Source: Nodosilinea sp. FACHB-141 (GTDB taxonomy: Bacteria > Cyanobacteriota > Cyanobacteriia > Phormidesmidales > Phormidesmidaceae). From it: a stretch of 64,000 nucleotides of DNA. Positions 54,421-62,794 of this stretch are shown here, piece after piece; within the stretch, counting starts at the first letter, position 1, and every line of letters begins with the position of its first letter. A model generated the notes under the pieces. It ran no database searches and was not told the origin of the DNA. It saw nothing but the letters and a program-made list of their open reading frames with translations. The stretch covers positions 186,001 to 250,000 of the forward strand of contig NZ_JACJPP010000004.1 in the NCBI RefSeq assembly GCF_014696135.1, given 5' to 3'. The position numbers were made by a program, and so were the translations under genes.

Positions 54421-57400
54421 TCACCAACCGCCCTCCCCGTTGTCGCGGTTGCGTAAATATTGACTGAATTGGCTGACACTCAGCGGGCGGGCAAAGAAGA
54501 ACCCCTGACCAAATTTGCAGCCTAACTTAGTGAGCGACTCCAGCTGGGGGAACTGCTCAATCCCTTCGGCAATCACTTGAATATTGAGGTGGGCCGCGAG
54601 GTGAATGATGGTTTCGACGATGCCGTACTGCTGTGAGCTGTGGTGAATGTTGGCGATGAAGCTGCGATCGATTTTGAGAATATCCACCGGCAGCTGTTGC
54701 AGATAGCCAAGGGAGGAGTAACCGGTGCCGAAGTCATCAATGCTGAGGCGAATGCCGCGATCGCGCAGCGTTTGAATGATCGGCACCACTTGCTCAGGAT
54801 TTTGAATCACGACAGTTTCGGTGATTTCGAGCTTAAGGTTGGCCGCAGGCAGGCCGCTGTCGGCGAGGACGCTGTCAACCTGGGCCAGAAAATCAGGCTG
54901 CGCAAACTGAAGCGCCGACAGATTGACGCTGACCACAGCATCGGCGTTGATTAGGCTACGCCGTCGCCAGCGCTGCATTTGGGTGCAGGCTTCTTTGAGC
55001 ACCCAGGCCCCGATCGCCGCCATCATGCCCGTGTTTTCGGCAATGGCAATAAATTCGTCGGGGAACAGCAGCCCCCGGTCGGGGTGCAGCCAGCGCAGCA
55101 GAGCTTCGCACCCCATTAGCTGCTGAGTGTCGAGGTTCATAATCGGCTGGTAATGGAGCTGAAATTCTTGCCGCTCTAGGGCCAGCCTGAGGGCGGTCTC
55201 GATCTGGAGCGAGCGACGCACGTCGAGGTGCATGCCCGGCTCGAACAGCGCATAGCCCTGGTTGTTAATTTTGGCCTGGTACATAGCGGTGTCGGCATCG
55301 CGCAGCAGCTCGTCAGGGTGCTGGTAGTCGGGGCCGCCCATGACAATGCCAATGCTGGTGTTGGTAAATAGCTGGTGTTCTTGAATGTGCAGCGCTTCGG
55401 TAAACCGCTGGCGAATGCGCTCGGCCACGGCGATCGCATCCCCCGCTTGGTCAAGGGTAGTCAGCAGAATGGTGAACTCGTCGCCGCCAAACCGGGCTAC
55501 TACGTCGGTGGGGCGCACGCACTCTTGCACAATGGTGGCCACCCGCTTCAGCAGCTCATCCCCCACCCAGTGGCCAAAGGAGTCGTTGATCAGCTTGAAG
55601 CGATCGCAGTCTAGAAACAGCACTGCGTACAGCCCCGGCTCGGGTAAGCCAAATTGCTCACCCAGGTGGCTCAAAAACTGGCGCCGGTTAGGTAGTCCAG
55701 TGAGCGGGTCGTGCAGCGCCTCGTAGGCCAGCTGATGCTGGGCCAGCTGGCGCTCGGCAATCTGCTCATGGAGCGATCGATTGAGCTGCTCTAGCTGCCG
55801 CGTACGCACTTCCACCTGAGTTTCTAGGCTGTCGTTGAGCCGCCGCAGTTCGGTCTCCATCTGCTGACGGTAGGTGATGTCCTCGAACAGCACAATGGCT
55901 CCCTGCGGCCAATCGGCGGGGGAATTGGCATTGTCAACCAGCGATTCTAGCCGCAGCTCGTACCAGCGATCGCCCCGCTGGCGCAGCTGGTACGGTACGG
56001 CTTGACCTCGACAGACCCGCTCCCACAGCTGCTCCCAAGCGTCGCCCTCAAACCAGTCGAGCGGCAGGGCCGAGGCCAAGCGCTCACCCGCCGCTAAATC
56101 CAACCATTCGGTGGCCAAGGGGTTGGCAAACCACACGGTGCCATCCGCCGCCGCCGCCACTAACCCTAGGGGCAGGCTGCGGGCAATGGCCGCCTGAATC
56201 GCCTGAGATCGCCCCAGTTGTTGAGTCAGCTCGACTAGCTGGGACAGATCCGAGGCACGATCGCCCTGGGGCACCAAGCCAGTCTGATCGAGAGCAGCGG
56301 CGGAAGGTGGGGGCTTGGGCAGCAGCACCTCGGGCGAGTGACGACGCTGTAATGCCACCGTCATCTGCCGCAGCCAGCGGGTCTGTCGCAGCCAGTGCTG
56401 ACCCAGGGTCAGACCGCCCACAGTACTTAGCAGCAGCCCCGGACCCACCACCGGCAACCACAGGTTAGCGCCCATTAGCACTAGGGCAGTTCCCCACCAG
56501 CCTGCGACCAAGCCGCCGACCAGCGCCCCCTGCTGCCAAAACGTCCCCTGTCGCCGCTGTAGCTTTAGGCTCAGGGCGAGGGCGAGGGCGATCGCTCCGG
56601 ACCAGCTTCCGACCAACGGTCTTAACCAGCGCTGGAGCAGCAGGTTATCGATCAAGGCTCCGTGCAGATAGACACCACTAGCAGGTGGCTCAACATTAAA
56701 GGGGGTCGCCCAATCGTCGAGGCCTATGGCCGTGGCCCCAATCAGCACAACCTTGCCCTCAAACTTTTGAGGGGACACCCGACCCTCCAGCACATCCACA
56801 AAAGAGTAGGTGGGCAGCGCCTTGGTCGGACCGGGCCAGTCAACCCAGAGCGGGCGATCCAGAGGGGGTAGGGAGACGGCCTGCTGGGTCAGGCTGAGGG
56901 CTTCTGCGGTGGCAATAGCTAGGGCGGGCCGGTGGCCCACCATCGGCTCAACGCTGTGGATGTAACCGCCCTGGTAGCGCTGCAAAATATGGCCAGTGGC
57001 CAAAGCTGCCTCAGTTAGCGTCGGGTTTAGCCCTAGGGGCCGCCCGTCGCGATCCCAGGCAGAGGCTAGGATGACAGCAGAATGAGCGGCGATCGCCTCG
57101 GCAAACACCGCATCATCGGGGCTGGGGTCGCTAAACAGCAGGTCGAACACCACCACCTGGGGGCGGCCTTTTTGCAAACCTTGCATCAGCTCAGCGTAGC
57201 GGCGACGCGGCCAGGGGAACGCTCCCAACGCATCTAAACTGGGTTCGTCAATGGCAATCAGTACCACCTGGTCAGCCCAGGGCCGCTCCCCCCGCAGCCG
57301 GAAGCGCAGCCCATACTCGGCCTGCACCAGGGGCATGAGCAGGCCCAGCTCGCTCAAACTCAGAACCAACAGGCTGGCAGCAGTCAACGTCAGCAGCGAT

Positions 57401-57441
57401 TCTAACCCTCGCCGAAACCGGCTAGAGAAGATAGATCTCAT
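54421..57441 (-). CDS. CHASE2-PAS-GGDEF-EAL protein
   Basis: Membrane signalling protein of 1006 residues. Order: a TM start (about 15-35), CHASE2 sensor (about 35-290, with LIAIDEPSLDALGAFPWPRRR), three TM segments (about 290-365), PAS (about 425-545), GGDEF (about 580-740) and EAL (about 755-1000). GGDEF is intact and, unlike the 13-kb protein, an inhibitory RxxD site (RPTD) lies five residues before it. EAL residues are intact: CEALLRW, SVNLSAL, LEITETV, SIDDFGTG, LKIDRSF, AEGIE. It overlaps the FecR gene by 20 bases, which implies translational coupling. Confidence 0.93.
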   Translation of the reverse strand: MRSIFSSRFRRGLESLLTLTAASLLVLSLSELGLLMPLVQAEYGLRFRLRGERPWADQVVLIAIDEPSLDALGAFPWPRRRYAELMQGLQKGRPQVVVFDLLFSDPSPDDAVFAEAIAAHSAVILASAWDRDGRPLGLNPTLTEAALATGHILQRYQGGYIHSVEPMVGHRPALAIATAEALSLTQQAVSLPPLDRPLWVDWPGPTKALPTYSFVDVLEGRVSPQKFEGKVVLIGATAIGLDDWATPFNVEPPASGVYLHGALIDNLLLQRWLRPLVGSWSGAIALALALSLKLQRRQGTFWQQGALVGGLVAGWWGTALVLMGANLWLPVVGPGLLLSTVGGLTLGQHWLRQTRWLRQMTVALQRRHSPEVLLPKPPPSAAALDQTGLVPQGDRASDLSQLVELTQQLGRSQAIQAAIARSLPLGLVAAAADGTVWFANPLATEWLDLAAGERLASALPLDWFEGDAWEQLWERVCRGQAVPYQLRQRGDRWYELRLESLVDNANSPADWPQGAIVLFEDITYRQQMETELRRLNDSLETQVEVRTRQLEQLNRSLHEQIAERQLAQHQLAYEALHDPLTGLPNRRQFLSHLGEQFGLPEPGLYAVLFLDCDRFKLINDSFGHWVGDELLKRVATIVQECVRPTDVVARFGGDEFTILLTTLDQAGDAIAVAERIRQRFTEALHIQEHQLFTNTSIGIVMGGPDYQHPDELLRDADTAMYQAKINNQGYALFEPGMHLDVRRSLQIETALRLALERQEFQLHYQPIMNLDTQQLMGCEALLRWLHPDRGLLFPDEFIAIAENTGMMAAIGAWVLKEACTQMQRWRRRSLINADAVVSVNLSALQFAQPDFLAQVDSVLADSGLPAANLKLEITETVVIQNPEQVVPIIQTLRDRGIRLSIDDFGTGYSSLGYLQQLPVDILKIDRSFIANIHHSSQQYGIVETIIHLAAHLNIQVIAEGIEQFPQLESLTKLGCKFGQGFFFARPLSVSQFSQYLRNRDNGEGGW

Positions 57442-58306
57442 GGACTTCCTGGCGGCCAAGGGGAGTGATCACTACAACCTCAACTCGCAGTCGGGCCGTT
57501 GCCACCCGGGTTAGGCGAAATTCACCCTGACGATCGACAAGTTGGGGGGCACCATCGACAAATACAGTATTGACCGGGTCAACCCGACCCGTGAGCGTGA
57601 CAACGCGAGTGTTTCCCTCAAACGATACGGTGCGCTCGTACTCTAGACCAGGATCATCCCGCAGGGGCACTGGCTGGGTGGGGGGTTCGCCGGGCAAGAT
57701 TAGGTTTTGGTAGCCCCCATGCACCGGCACCGACGCCCCAACGGCACTGGTTTCTACCGCTCCAGAGAGGGTGGCAATGCCGGTCTTGCCGTCGTCTTGC
57801 ACACTGACGCCAAACTCCGTCCCCCGTACGCCGCTAATGCCGGCGGGGGTTTCGATCTCAAACTCAGAGCTTTGGTTGGTAAAGCGACGCAATTGAGTAC
57901 GCACCTGCCCTCGCGACACGCTGAGGTGGGTAATGCGCCCACCATCGGCGGCCGTCTCAAGAGTGCGAATGCGCAGCTCGGTACGCTCTGAAACCTGCAA
58001 AGAGCCGAGGTCAGTATCTACGTCTAAAACCGCGGTCGATCGCGACCCTGTCCGCAACCCGTCACCGATCTGACCGAGGCGATCGCCCGCCCGAGCAGGG
58101 CTAGCACTACTGGAACGCAGCAGCGTCACCTCTCCCTGTAGCTGTCTCAGCGACATCCCTCTCTCCACTCGAACGGAGATAGCTTGAGTAGCGAATGATA
58201 CAGATACAACCGCAATAATACTGATTCCAACTAGGGCCAGCTTTCGCCACCACGAGGAACGCGTCTTTGAAGCGGAGGCAATTGGCCGTAGTAGATGATT
58301 GATCAT
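57422..58306 (-). CDS. FecR domain protein
   Basis: Protein of 294 residues with an N-terminal membrane segment (about 20-45) and a FecR-like domain (about 60-200: GDRLGQIGDGLRTGSRSTAV, LSVSRGQVRTQL, IETPAGISGVRGTEFGV). The C-terminal part (about 210-294) is a beta-sandwich with VTLTGRVDPVNTVFVDGAPQ, resembling a bacterial Ig-like unit. FecR proteins often neighbour CHASE2 signalling proteins in cyanobacteria, probably as a periplasmic module. It is first in the pair and overlaps the next gene by 20 bases. Confidence 0.88.
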   Translation of the reverse strand: MINHLLRPIASASKTRSSWWRKLALVGISIIAVVSVSFATQAISVRVERGMSLRQLQGEVTLLRSSSASPARAGDRLGQIGDGLRTGSRSTAVLDVDTDLGSLQVSERTELRIRTLETAADGGRITHLSVSRGQVRTQLRRFTNQSSEFEIETPAGISGVRGTEFGVSVQDDGKTGIATLSGAVETSAVGASVPVHGGYQNLILPGEPPTQPVPLRDDPGLEYERTVSFEGNTRVVTLTGRVDPVNTVFVDGAPQLVDRQGEFRLTRVATARLRVEVVVITPLGRQEVHEIYLL

Positions 58307-58535
58307 GTGTACTTTTTACCATGATCTCTCTTTACATACATTAGCCGACGTAGTAATTCTTGAGGCTTCTTACCCGCTTACGCCGGCATCAGCTCTGGTT
58401 TTAGGCTGCTAAAAGACTCAACCTTCACAGTTTCGCTACCGCTTACCGGCCTATCAACTAGCTATACAGGTCGCCGGAAAGCTGTGTAGCAATTGTTGCA
58501 CCTCTTCCTTCTTCGCAAGGCTCAACCGACGCAAG

Positions 58536-59273
58536 TTAAATTGGGCTGCTTTGCTGAAGTAATGACCTTGTTTGGGCCGAAGTCACTACCTGGTCATACC
58601 AGGCGTTGGCTAGCTTTTCGGTGAACTGGGCCGACTGCACCCAGTGCAACACTAGCTGCTCCCGCAATTGCTCAAACAGGTTGGGATAGTTAGCCTCAAT
58701 CCATTCGGTGTTAAAGGCAATCCAGTCCATCACTATTTGCGGGGTGACTTCGGGGTGAAACTGTAGGCCATAGATATTGCTGCCGATGCGAAAGGCCTGA
58801 TTTTTGCAGGCACTGTTAGTGAGGAGCAATTTCGCCCCGACGGGCAGATCAAAGGTGTCGAAGTGCCACTGCATCATCGGCATTCCCGGTGGGTAGTCTT
58901 GCAGCCAAGGTTCCTCAGGAGAAGCGGTTGGGAATAGGGGCGTAAAGCCCAGTTCTGGAACCTCGTTTTGATAAACTCGGCTACCAAAAGCACGGGCAAT
59001 GAGCTGGGCCCCTAGGCAAATGCCCAACACCGGCTTGCCCTGACTATGAAATTCGCGAATCAGCTCTGCAACTCGCGCTAGGTGAGGAAAGTTGTCGTCT
59101 TCGCAGGCGTTCATCGGGCCGCCGAGCACAATTAGACCGTCGTAATGGCCATAGGGCGGAGTCGGTCTCTGGGGTACTAACCAGGTGTGCAGCCAGGCTC
59201 CTTTGACCTCTAGATATCGGCCTAAAATGCCAACGGGGTCGGCTTCGACATGTTGAACGACCAAAATATCCAT
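58536..59273 (-). CDS. Class I glutamine amidotransferase (GATase1-like)
   Basis: Protein of 245 residues with the class I amidotransferase fold. The nucleophile motif is LGICLGAQLIARAFG with Cys at about 84, and the His/Glu pair lies in LQFHPEVTPQIV. The oxyanion strand is LIVLGGPMNACED. It resembles stand-alone GMP-synthase-like GATases. These hydrolyse glutamine or a gamma-glutamyl compound; the acceptor is not defined. A perfect 19-bp hairpin lies 59 bases upstream of the start. Confidence 0.9.
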   Translation of the reverse strand: MDILVVQHVEADPVGILGRYLEVKGAWLHTWLVPQRPTPPYGHYDGLIVLGGPMNACEDDNFPHLARVAELIREFHSQGKPVLGICLGAQLIARAFGSRVYQNEVPELGFTPLFPTASPEEPWLQDYPPGMPMMQWHFDTFDLPVGAKLLLTNSACKNQAFRIGSNIYGLQFHPEVTPQIVMDWIAFNTEWIEANYPNLFEQLREQLVLHWVQSAQFTEKLANAWYDQVVTSAQTRSLLQQSSPI

Positions 59274-59331
59274 AGATGAACCCGGCCTTTGATAGACGCT
59301 TGGGGTGAGATCTTGTGCAGCAAGAGTAGCT

Positions 59332-59374
59332 AAGCTTAACTCAAATGCCCTCTGGGGGCATTTGAGTTAAGCTT
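59332..59374. promoter_or_regulatory. 19-bp perfect inverted repeat upstream of the amidotransferase gene
   Basis: The arms AAGCTTAACTCAAATGCCC (59332-59350) and complement (59356-59374) flank a 5-base loop. It lies in the 5' region of the minus-strand amidotransferase gene. There is no T run, so it is more likely an operator, an RNA hairpin or a repeat remnant than a terminator. Confidence 0.6.
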
Positions 59375-59482
59375 GTCATATCAAGTTATCCCAGAATTCT
59401 TCGAGGTTGGCAAACAACTCGCTAGCGTTTATGACTTCGTTCTAGGTAGTAGTTTTTGTGGGAAGCAAAGGTGCCCTACGAT

Positions 59483-59522
59483 CGCCAACCGCCGAGTCAG
59501 AGTTACTGCTCAGCGGTTGGCG
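59483..59522 (-). terminator. Hairpin downstream of the glycine-zipper gene
   Basis: A 10-bp stem (CGCCAACCGC/GCGGTTGGCG) with a 20-base loop, 33 bases past the glycine-zipper stop on the minus strand. It lacks a T run. Confidence 0.5.
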
Positions 59523-59555
59523 AGAAACTATTTCAGGTAGCCTGCCCCTAGGGGG

Positions 59556-60125
59556 TTACAGCATGCCGGTGGTGCCATCGGTCCGGTGGGTGTCGTTAAC
59601 ACTGCGGCGATCGTCAACCTGCTGATCTGAGTCACGGCTAACGGTAGACTCTAGCCGGTGCCAGGCATCTTGGCTAGCGTGCTTGGCCTTCTCCCAGCCA
59701 AGGCGGCCGTTGTGGCTTTCATAGTCTTTCCGCAGATGGGGTTCAGCCTGGGTAAAGGTCATACCTTGACCAGAGTAGGTGTTGTAGCCCTCATAGCCAG
59801 TGCGATAGGCAGGGCTATAGTCGTCGTAGCTGTGGTCAGCCTCCACATATGGCCGATTTTTGTAATTGGTGCGCCAGTAGTCGTCCTCCACGGTGGGATC
59901 AACTTTTTCTGCAACGCCTTTACCCGCTAACCCACCAGCTACAGCGCCAACGGCTGCACCAACTACGGCTCCCACAGGGCCACCCACCGCACCACCGACC
60001 GCAGTGGCGATCGCGCCTACTCCGGCCGCGCCTACTCCAGTGCCAACGGGGTGTGCTCCAGGCTGCCCAGTGATGGGATCGGGGTTAGTGTCAGGATTGC
60101 GATCTAGGTTCTTATCGCTTGCCAT
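59556..60125 (-). CDS. Glycine-zipper domain protein
   Basis: Protein of 189 residues. After a 30-residue Asp/Asn/Pro-rich head, residues about 29-73 form a glycine zipper (GVGAAGVGAIATAVGGAVGG, then further GxxxG repeats), which packs helices within membranes. The tail (about 75-189) is hydrophilic with many tyrosines (YWRTNYKNRPYVEADHSYDD) and ends with Asp/Arg-rich residues. Such proteins are often stress-induced. I place the start at ATG 60125 (MASDKNLDRN); the longer frame has no support. Function unknown. Confidence 0.78.
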   Translation of the reverse strand: MASDKNLDRNPDTNPDPITGQPGAHPVGTGVGAAGVGAIATAVGGAVGGPVGAVVGAAVGAVAGGLAGKGVAEKVDPTVEDDYWRTNYKNRPYVEADHSYDDYSPAYRTGYEGYNTYSGQGMTFTQAEPHLRKDYESHNGRLGWEKAKHASQDAWHRLESTVSRDSDQQVDDRRSVNDTHRTDGTTGML

Positions 60126-60425
60126 GGTGTTAACTTCCGTACTAACAACAATGCTTTGCATGGGCCATCGTTAAATAGCCTCACGCTCTGCATTTAGAAC
60201 TGTTCACAGATTAGAAATTTCTCAGCTGAAATGCGCCGGCAGGATGGCAGAGATTTATCTATGCAACTGGGGGGAGTTAGCGCCGTTCTGCCAGCCCACA
60301 CCGGTGCTGTTCTCGGCTGAAGCTGCCCGCGTGAAAAGAACACCACCGACCTCAACCCGTATCTACAATGACAAAAGCGACTTCGTCAGCCTGTTTTACT
60401 AAGCTGAAACGTCTGGAGTCGTTCT

Positions 60426-61751
60426 ATGGTCGGCATGCTAACCCAAGCACAGAGCCTAGTAGAAAGGGCCAAGGCCCTCGGCATCAAGTTTTTTCTAGTT
60501 TCCTACACCGATTTGTTAGGGGGCACTCGAGCCAAGCTGGTGCCCGCCACTCAAATGGCTGCAGTAGAAAAAGACGGTGCGTTTTTCTGCTCTTTTGCCT
60601 CCAACCTGGGCCTGGGGCCGGAGGCCGCAGAAATCGCCGCGGTGCCCGACCCCGACTCGCTAATTCAGCTGCCCTGGGAGCCTACGGTGGGCTGGGTAGC
60701 CAGCGATGTGTACTTTGAGGGCGAACCCTTTCCGGCTGCCCCGCGAATGATGCTCAATCGAGTGATCGATCAGGCAGCAGCCCTGGGCTATACCCACAGA
60801 ACGGGGGTCGAGGCAGAATTCTTTTTGCTGCGCCAGACAGAAAAAGGCTATGAAATTGCTGACCCCAAGGACACTGCCGATCGCCCCTGCTATGACCAGC
60901 TCAACCTGATGCGGCAGTTTGACCTGATCTCAACTTTGGTCACCTACATGGAGGACCTGGGCTGGCAGCCCTACCAGTGTGACCACGAAGATGCCAACGG
61001 TCAGTTTGAGCTGAACTGGACCTACAGCGATGCGCGGACCACCTGCGATCGCCACGTGTTCTTCAAATACATGGTCAAAACCCTGGCCGAGCAACGCGGG
61101 TTCATCGCCACCTTTATGCCCAAGCCCTTTAGTCACATCACCGGCAACGGCGGCCATGTCCACAACAGCCTGTGGCAGGGCGACACCAATGTCTTTGCCA
61201 AAGGGGCTGACGAGGGCGGGCTTTCCCCCCTGGGCTACAACTTTTTGGGCGGTGTCTTGGCCCACGGCAAGGGGCTGGCTGCTCTCTGTGCCCCCACAGT
61301 CAACTCCTACCGTCGACTGGGGGCCAGCACTACAGCCTCTGGCAGCACCTGGAGCCCCCGCTACATTTCCTACGGCGGCAATAACCGATCGCACCTGATC
61401 CGCATTCCCGACAAAGGTCGGTTCGAGTGCCGCATGATCGACGGTGCCGTTAACCTCTACCTCGCCACAGCCGGCCTTCTAGCCGCCGGGCTAGAGGGCA
61501 TCAAACAGCAGATTGACCCTGGCCAGCGCATCGACGAAAACCTGTTCGCCCGAGGCGACGAGTTCACCAACCTGCAAACCCTGCCTCACAATCTCTACGA
61601 AGCGATGGCCGCCCTCAAGCAAGACGCTCTGCTGATGGACATGATGGGAGAACTCGGCGCTAAGACCTTTCTGGAAATGAAAGCGAAGGAATGGAACGCC
61701 TTCAATACTCAAATCACCACCTGGGAAATGGATCAGTACGTGAATATTTAG
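60426..61751 (+). CDS. glnT: Type III glutamate-ammonia ligase (glutamine synthetase)
   Basis: Glutamine synthetase of the type III (GlnT) family, 441 residues. Catalytic-fold motifs: GVEAEFFLL for metal-binding Glu, DANGQFELNW, the ATP/metal loop NGGHVHNSLW, the Arg-rich NSYRRLGAST and GRFECRMIDGA. It should make glutamine or a gamma-glutamyl amide. Related enzymes in other bacteria act on amines rather than ammonia, so the role may differ from GlnA. An internal ATG at 60435 is an alternative start. No NtcA or riboswitch signature is evident upstream. Confidence 0.88.
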   Translation: MVGMLTQAQSLVERAKALGIKFFLVSYTDLLGGTRAKLVPATQMAAVEKDGAFFCSFASNLGLGPEAAEIAAVPDPDSLIQLPWEPTVGWVASDVYFEGEPFPAAPRMMLNRVIDQAAALGYTHRTGVEAEFFLLRQTEKGYEIADPKDTADRPCYDQLNLMRQFDLISTLVTYMEDLGWQPYQCDHEDANGQFELNWTYSDARTTCDRHVFFKYMVKTLAEQRGFIATFMPKPFSHITGNGGHVHNSLWQGDTNVFAKGADEGGLSPLGYNFLGGVLAHGKGLAALCAPTVNSYRRLGASTTASGSTWSPRYISYGGNNRSHLIRIPDKGRFECRMIDGAVNLYLATAGLLAAGLEGIKQQIDPGQRIDENLFARGDEFTNLQTLPHNLYEAMAALKQDALLMDMMGELGAKTFLEMKAKEWNAFNTQITTWEMDQYVNI

Positions 61752-61813
61752 AAGTCCGGTACAACTGAATGGTCGTTCGCTCGGAAAAGGGATCGGCTGA
61801 GTAGCCAAGGTCA

Positions 61814-62189
61814 ATGGTGGGCAATGCCCACCCTACGGTTGCTTAGGCTAATCGCAAAGAAAAACAGGCCAATTGGCAGAACAGAGGTTTAAACCGATGA
61901 GCGATCGCTCCTTTCCGTGAGGTGAAGGACGACGGAACGTCCTTCTCGTAGGGGTCTGGGGGGACCGAAATCCCCCCAGCGGCAAGCTTGGCTTTTCTCC
62001 CCGAAACCCTCTCAATGAGCAGTTAATTAAGTCGTTAATTATTCTTACTGCATTGCTACACAACGCACCCTACGGCTCCTATTTTATAAGAAGAAACCTT
62101 ATAGCTTGGCGCACGGCTAGCATTCGCAAGGCAGTCAACAGCAGGGGTATAGGGTGCAAGGTATAAGGGCCATTGCTGCACCCTATACC
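61814..62189. repeat. Cluster of intergenic inverted repeats
   Basis: Within the 555-base gap after glnT are four hairpins: GGTGGGCA/TGCCCACC near 61814; GAAGGAC/GTCCTTC (61924-61945); CTGGGGGGA/TCCCCCCAG (61956-61979); GGTATAGGGTGCA/TGCACCCTATACC (62146-62189). Fragments of ACGCACCCTACGG, a word common in cyanobacterial spacers, occur at 62073. This looks like decayed repeat or MITE-like DNA, with no gene. Confidence 0.6.
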
Positions 62190-62306
62190 TTAGGTATTAA
62201 TTCCCTCATCAGTTCGGTCGTCGCCTAGCTGACGGGCGGCTATCCGCCACAGAGATAACCAAGGGTTCCATGGCACCATAAAGCCATCGCACTCAACCTT
62301 GGACCC

Positions 62307-62594
62307 ATGAACCCCTCTCCCCAAGCTTTCTACGACTGGTATAAGCGCACCCTCGACAATCCTAAGTATCGCTGGCTTCTGGCCGGTGCCACGCTGTTGT
62401 ACCTGCTTAGCCCCATTGACATTTCCCCCGACTTCATCCCCATCATCGGCTGGATTGACGATGCCGCGGTGGCCTCTTTGTTCATTGCTGCCATGTCGCA
62501 GATTGCACTCTCAGGGTTGAACAACAAACGCTCTGGGCTCCAGGCCGACGCCCCTGATACCGCTCACACCACCGTAGATGTCAACTATGACTAA
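62307..62594 (+). CDS. YkvA/DUF1232 family membrane protein
   Basis: Small protein of 95 residues. The DUF1232 motif LLYLLSPIDISPDFIPIIGW (about residues 31-50) is followed by a DDAAVASLFIAAM hydrophobic helix. Members are integral membrane proteins of unknown function, perhaps linked to envelope stress. A palindrome follows (62639-62663). Confidence 0.9.
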   Translation: MNPSPQAFYDWYKRTLDNPKYRWLLAGATLLYLLSPIDISPDFIPIIGWIDDAAVASLFIAAMSQIALSGLNNKRSGLQADAPDTAHTTVDVNYD

Positions 62595-62638
62595 CGAGCG
62601 ACTGGGCAAAGCTCAATCCGCTGACGAACATCCCTATT

Positions 62639-62663
62639 AGGGGCATTGCAGTGCAATGCCCCT
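62639..62663. repeat. Palindrome AGGGGCATTGCA-G-TGCAATGCCCCT
   Basis: A 12-bp perfect arm pair around a central G, 45 bases past the DUF1232 stop. It is a common type of cyanobacterial spacer palindrome and may act as a terminator before ftsH. Confidence 0.65.
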
Positions 62664-62794
62664 GCGCCAACTATAGAAATAGCCTTTAACGACGTCTTCA
62701 AACCGTTAAAAGCCTAAGGGATGAGACAGTCGTCCATCCCAACAGTCAAAACCGCCAACCATTCGATTGGCTCACTACAAAATTTAAAGTTGCT

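Noticed and set aside
60200..60425. NtcA site or glutamine riboswitch upstream of glnT
   Set aside because: No GTA-N8-TAC box or recognisable riboswitch core was found by eye.
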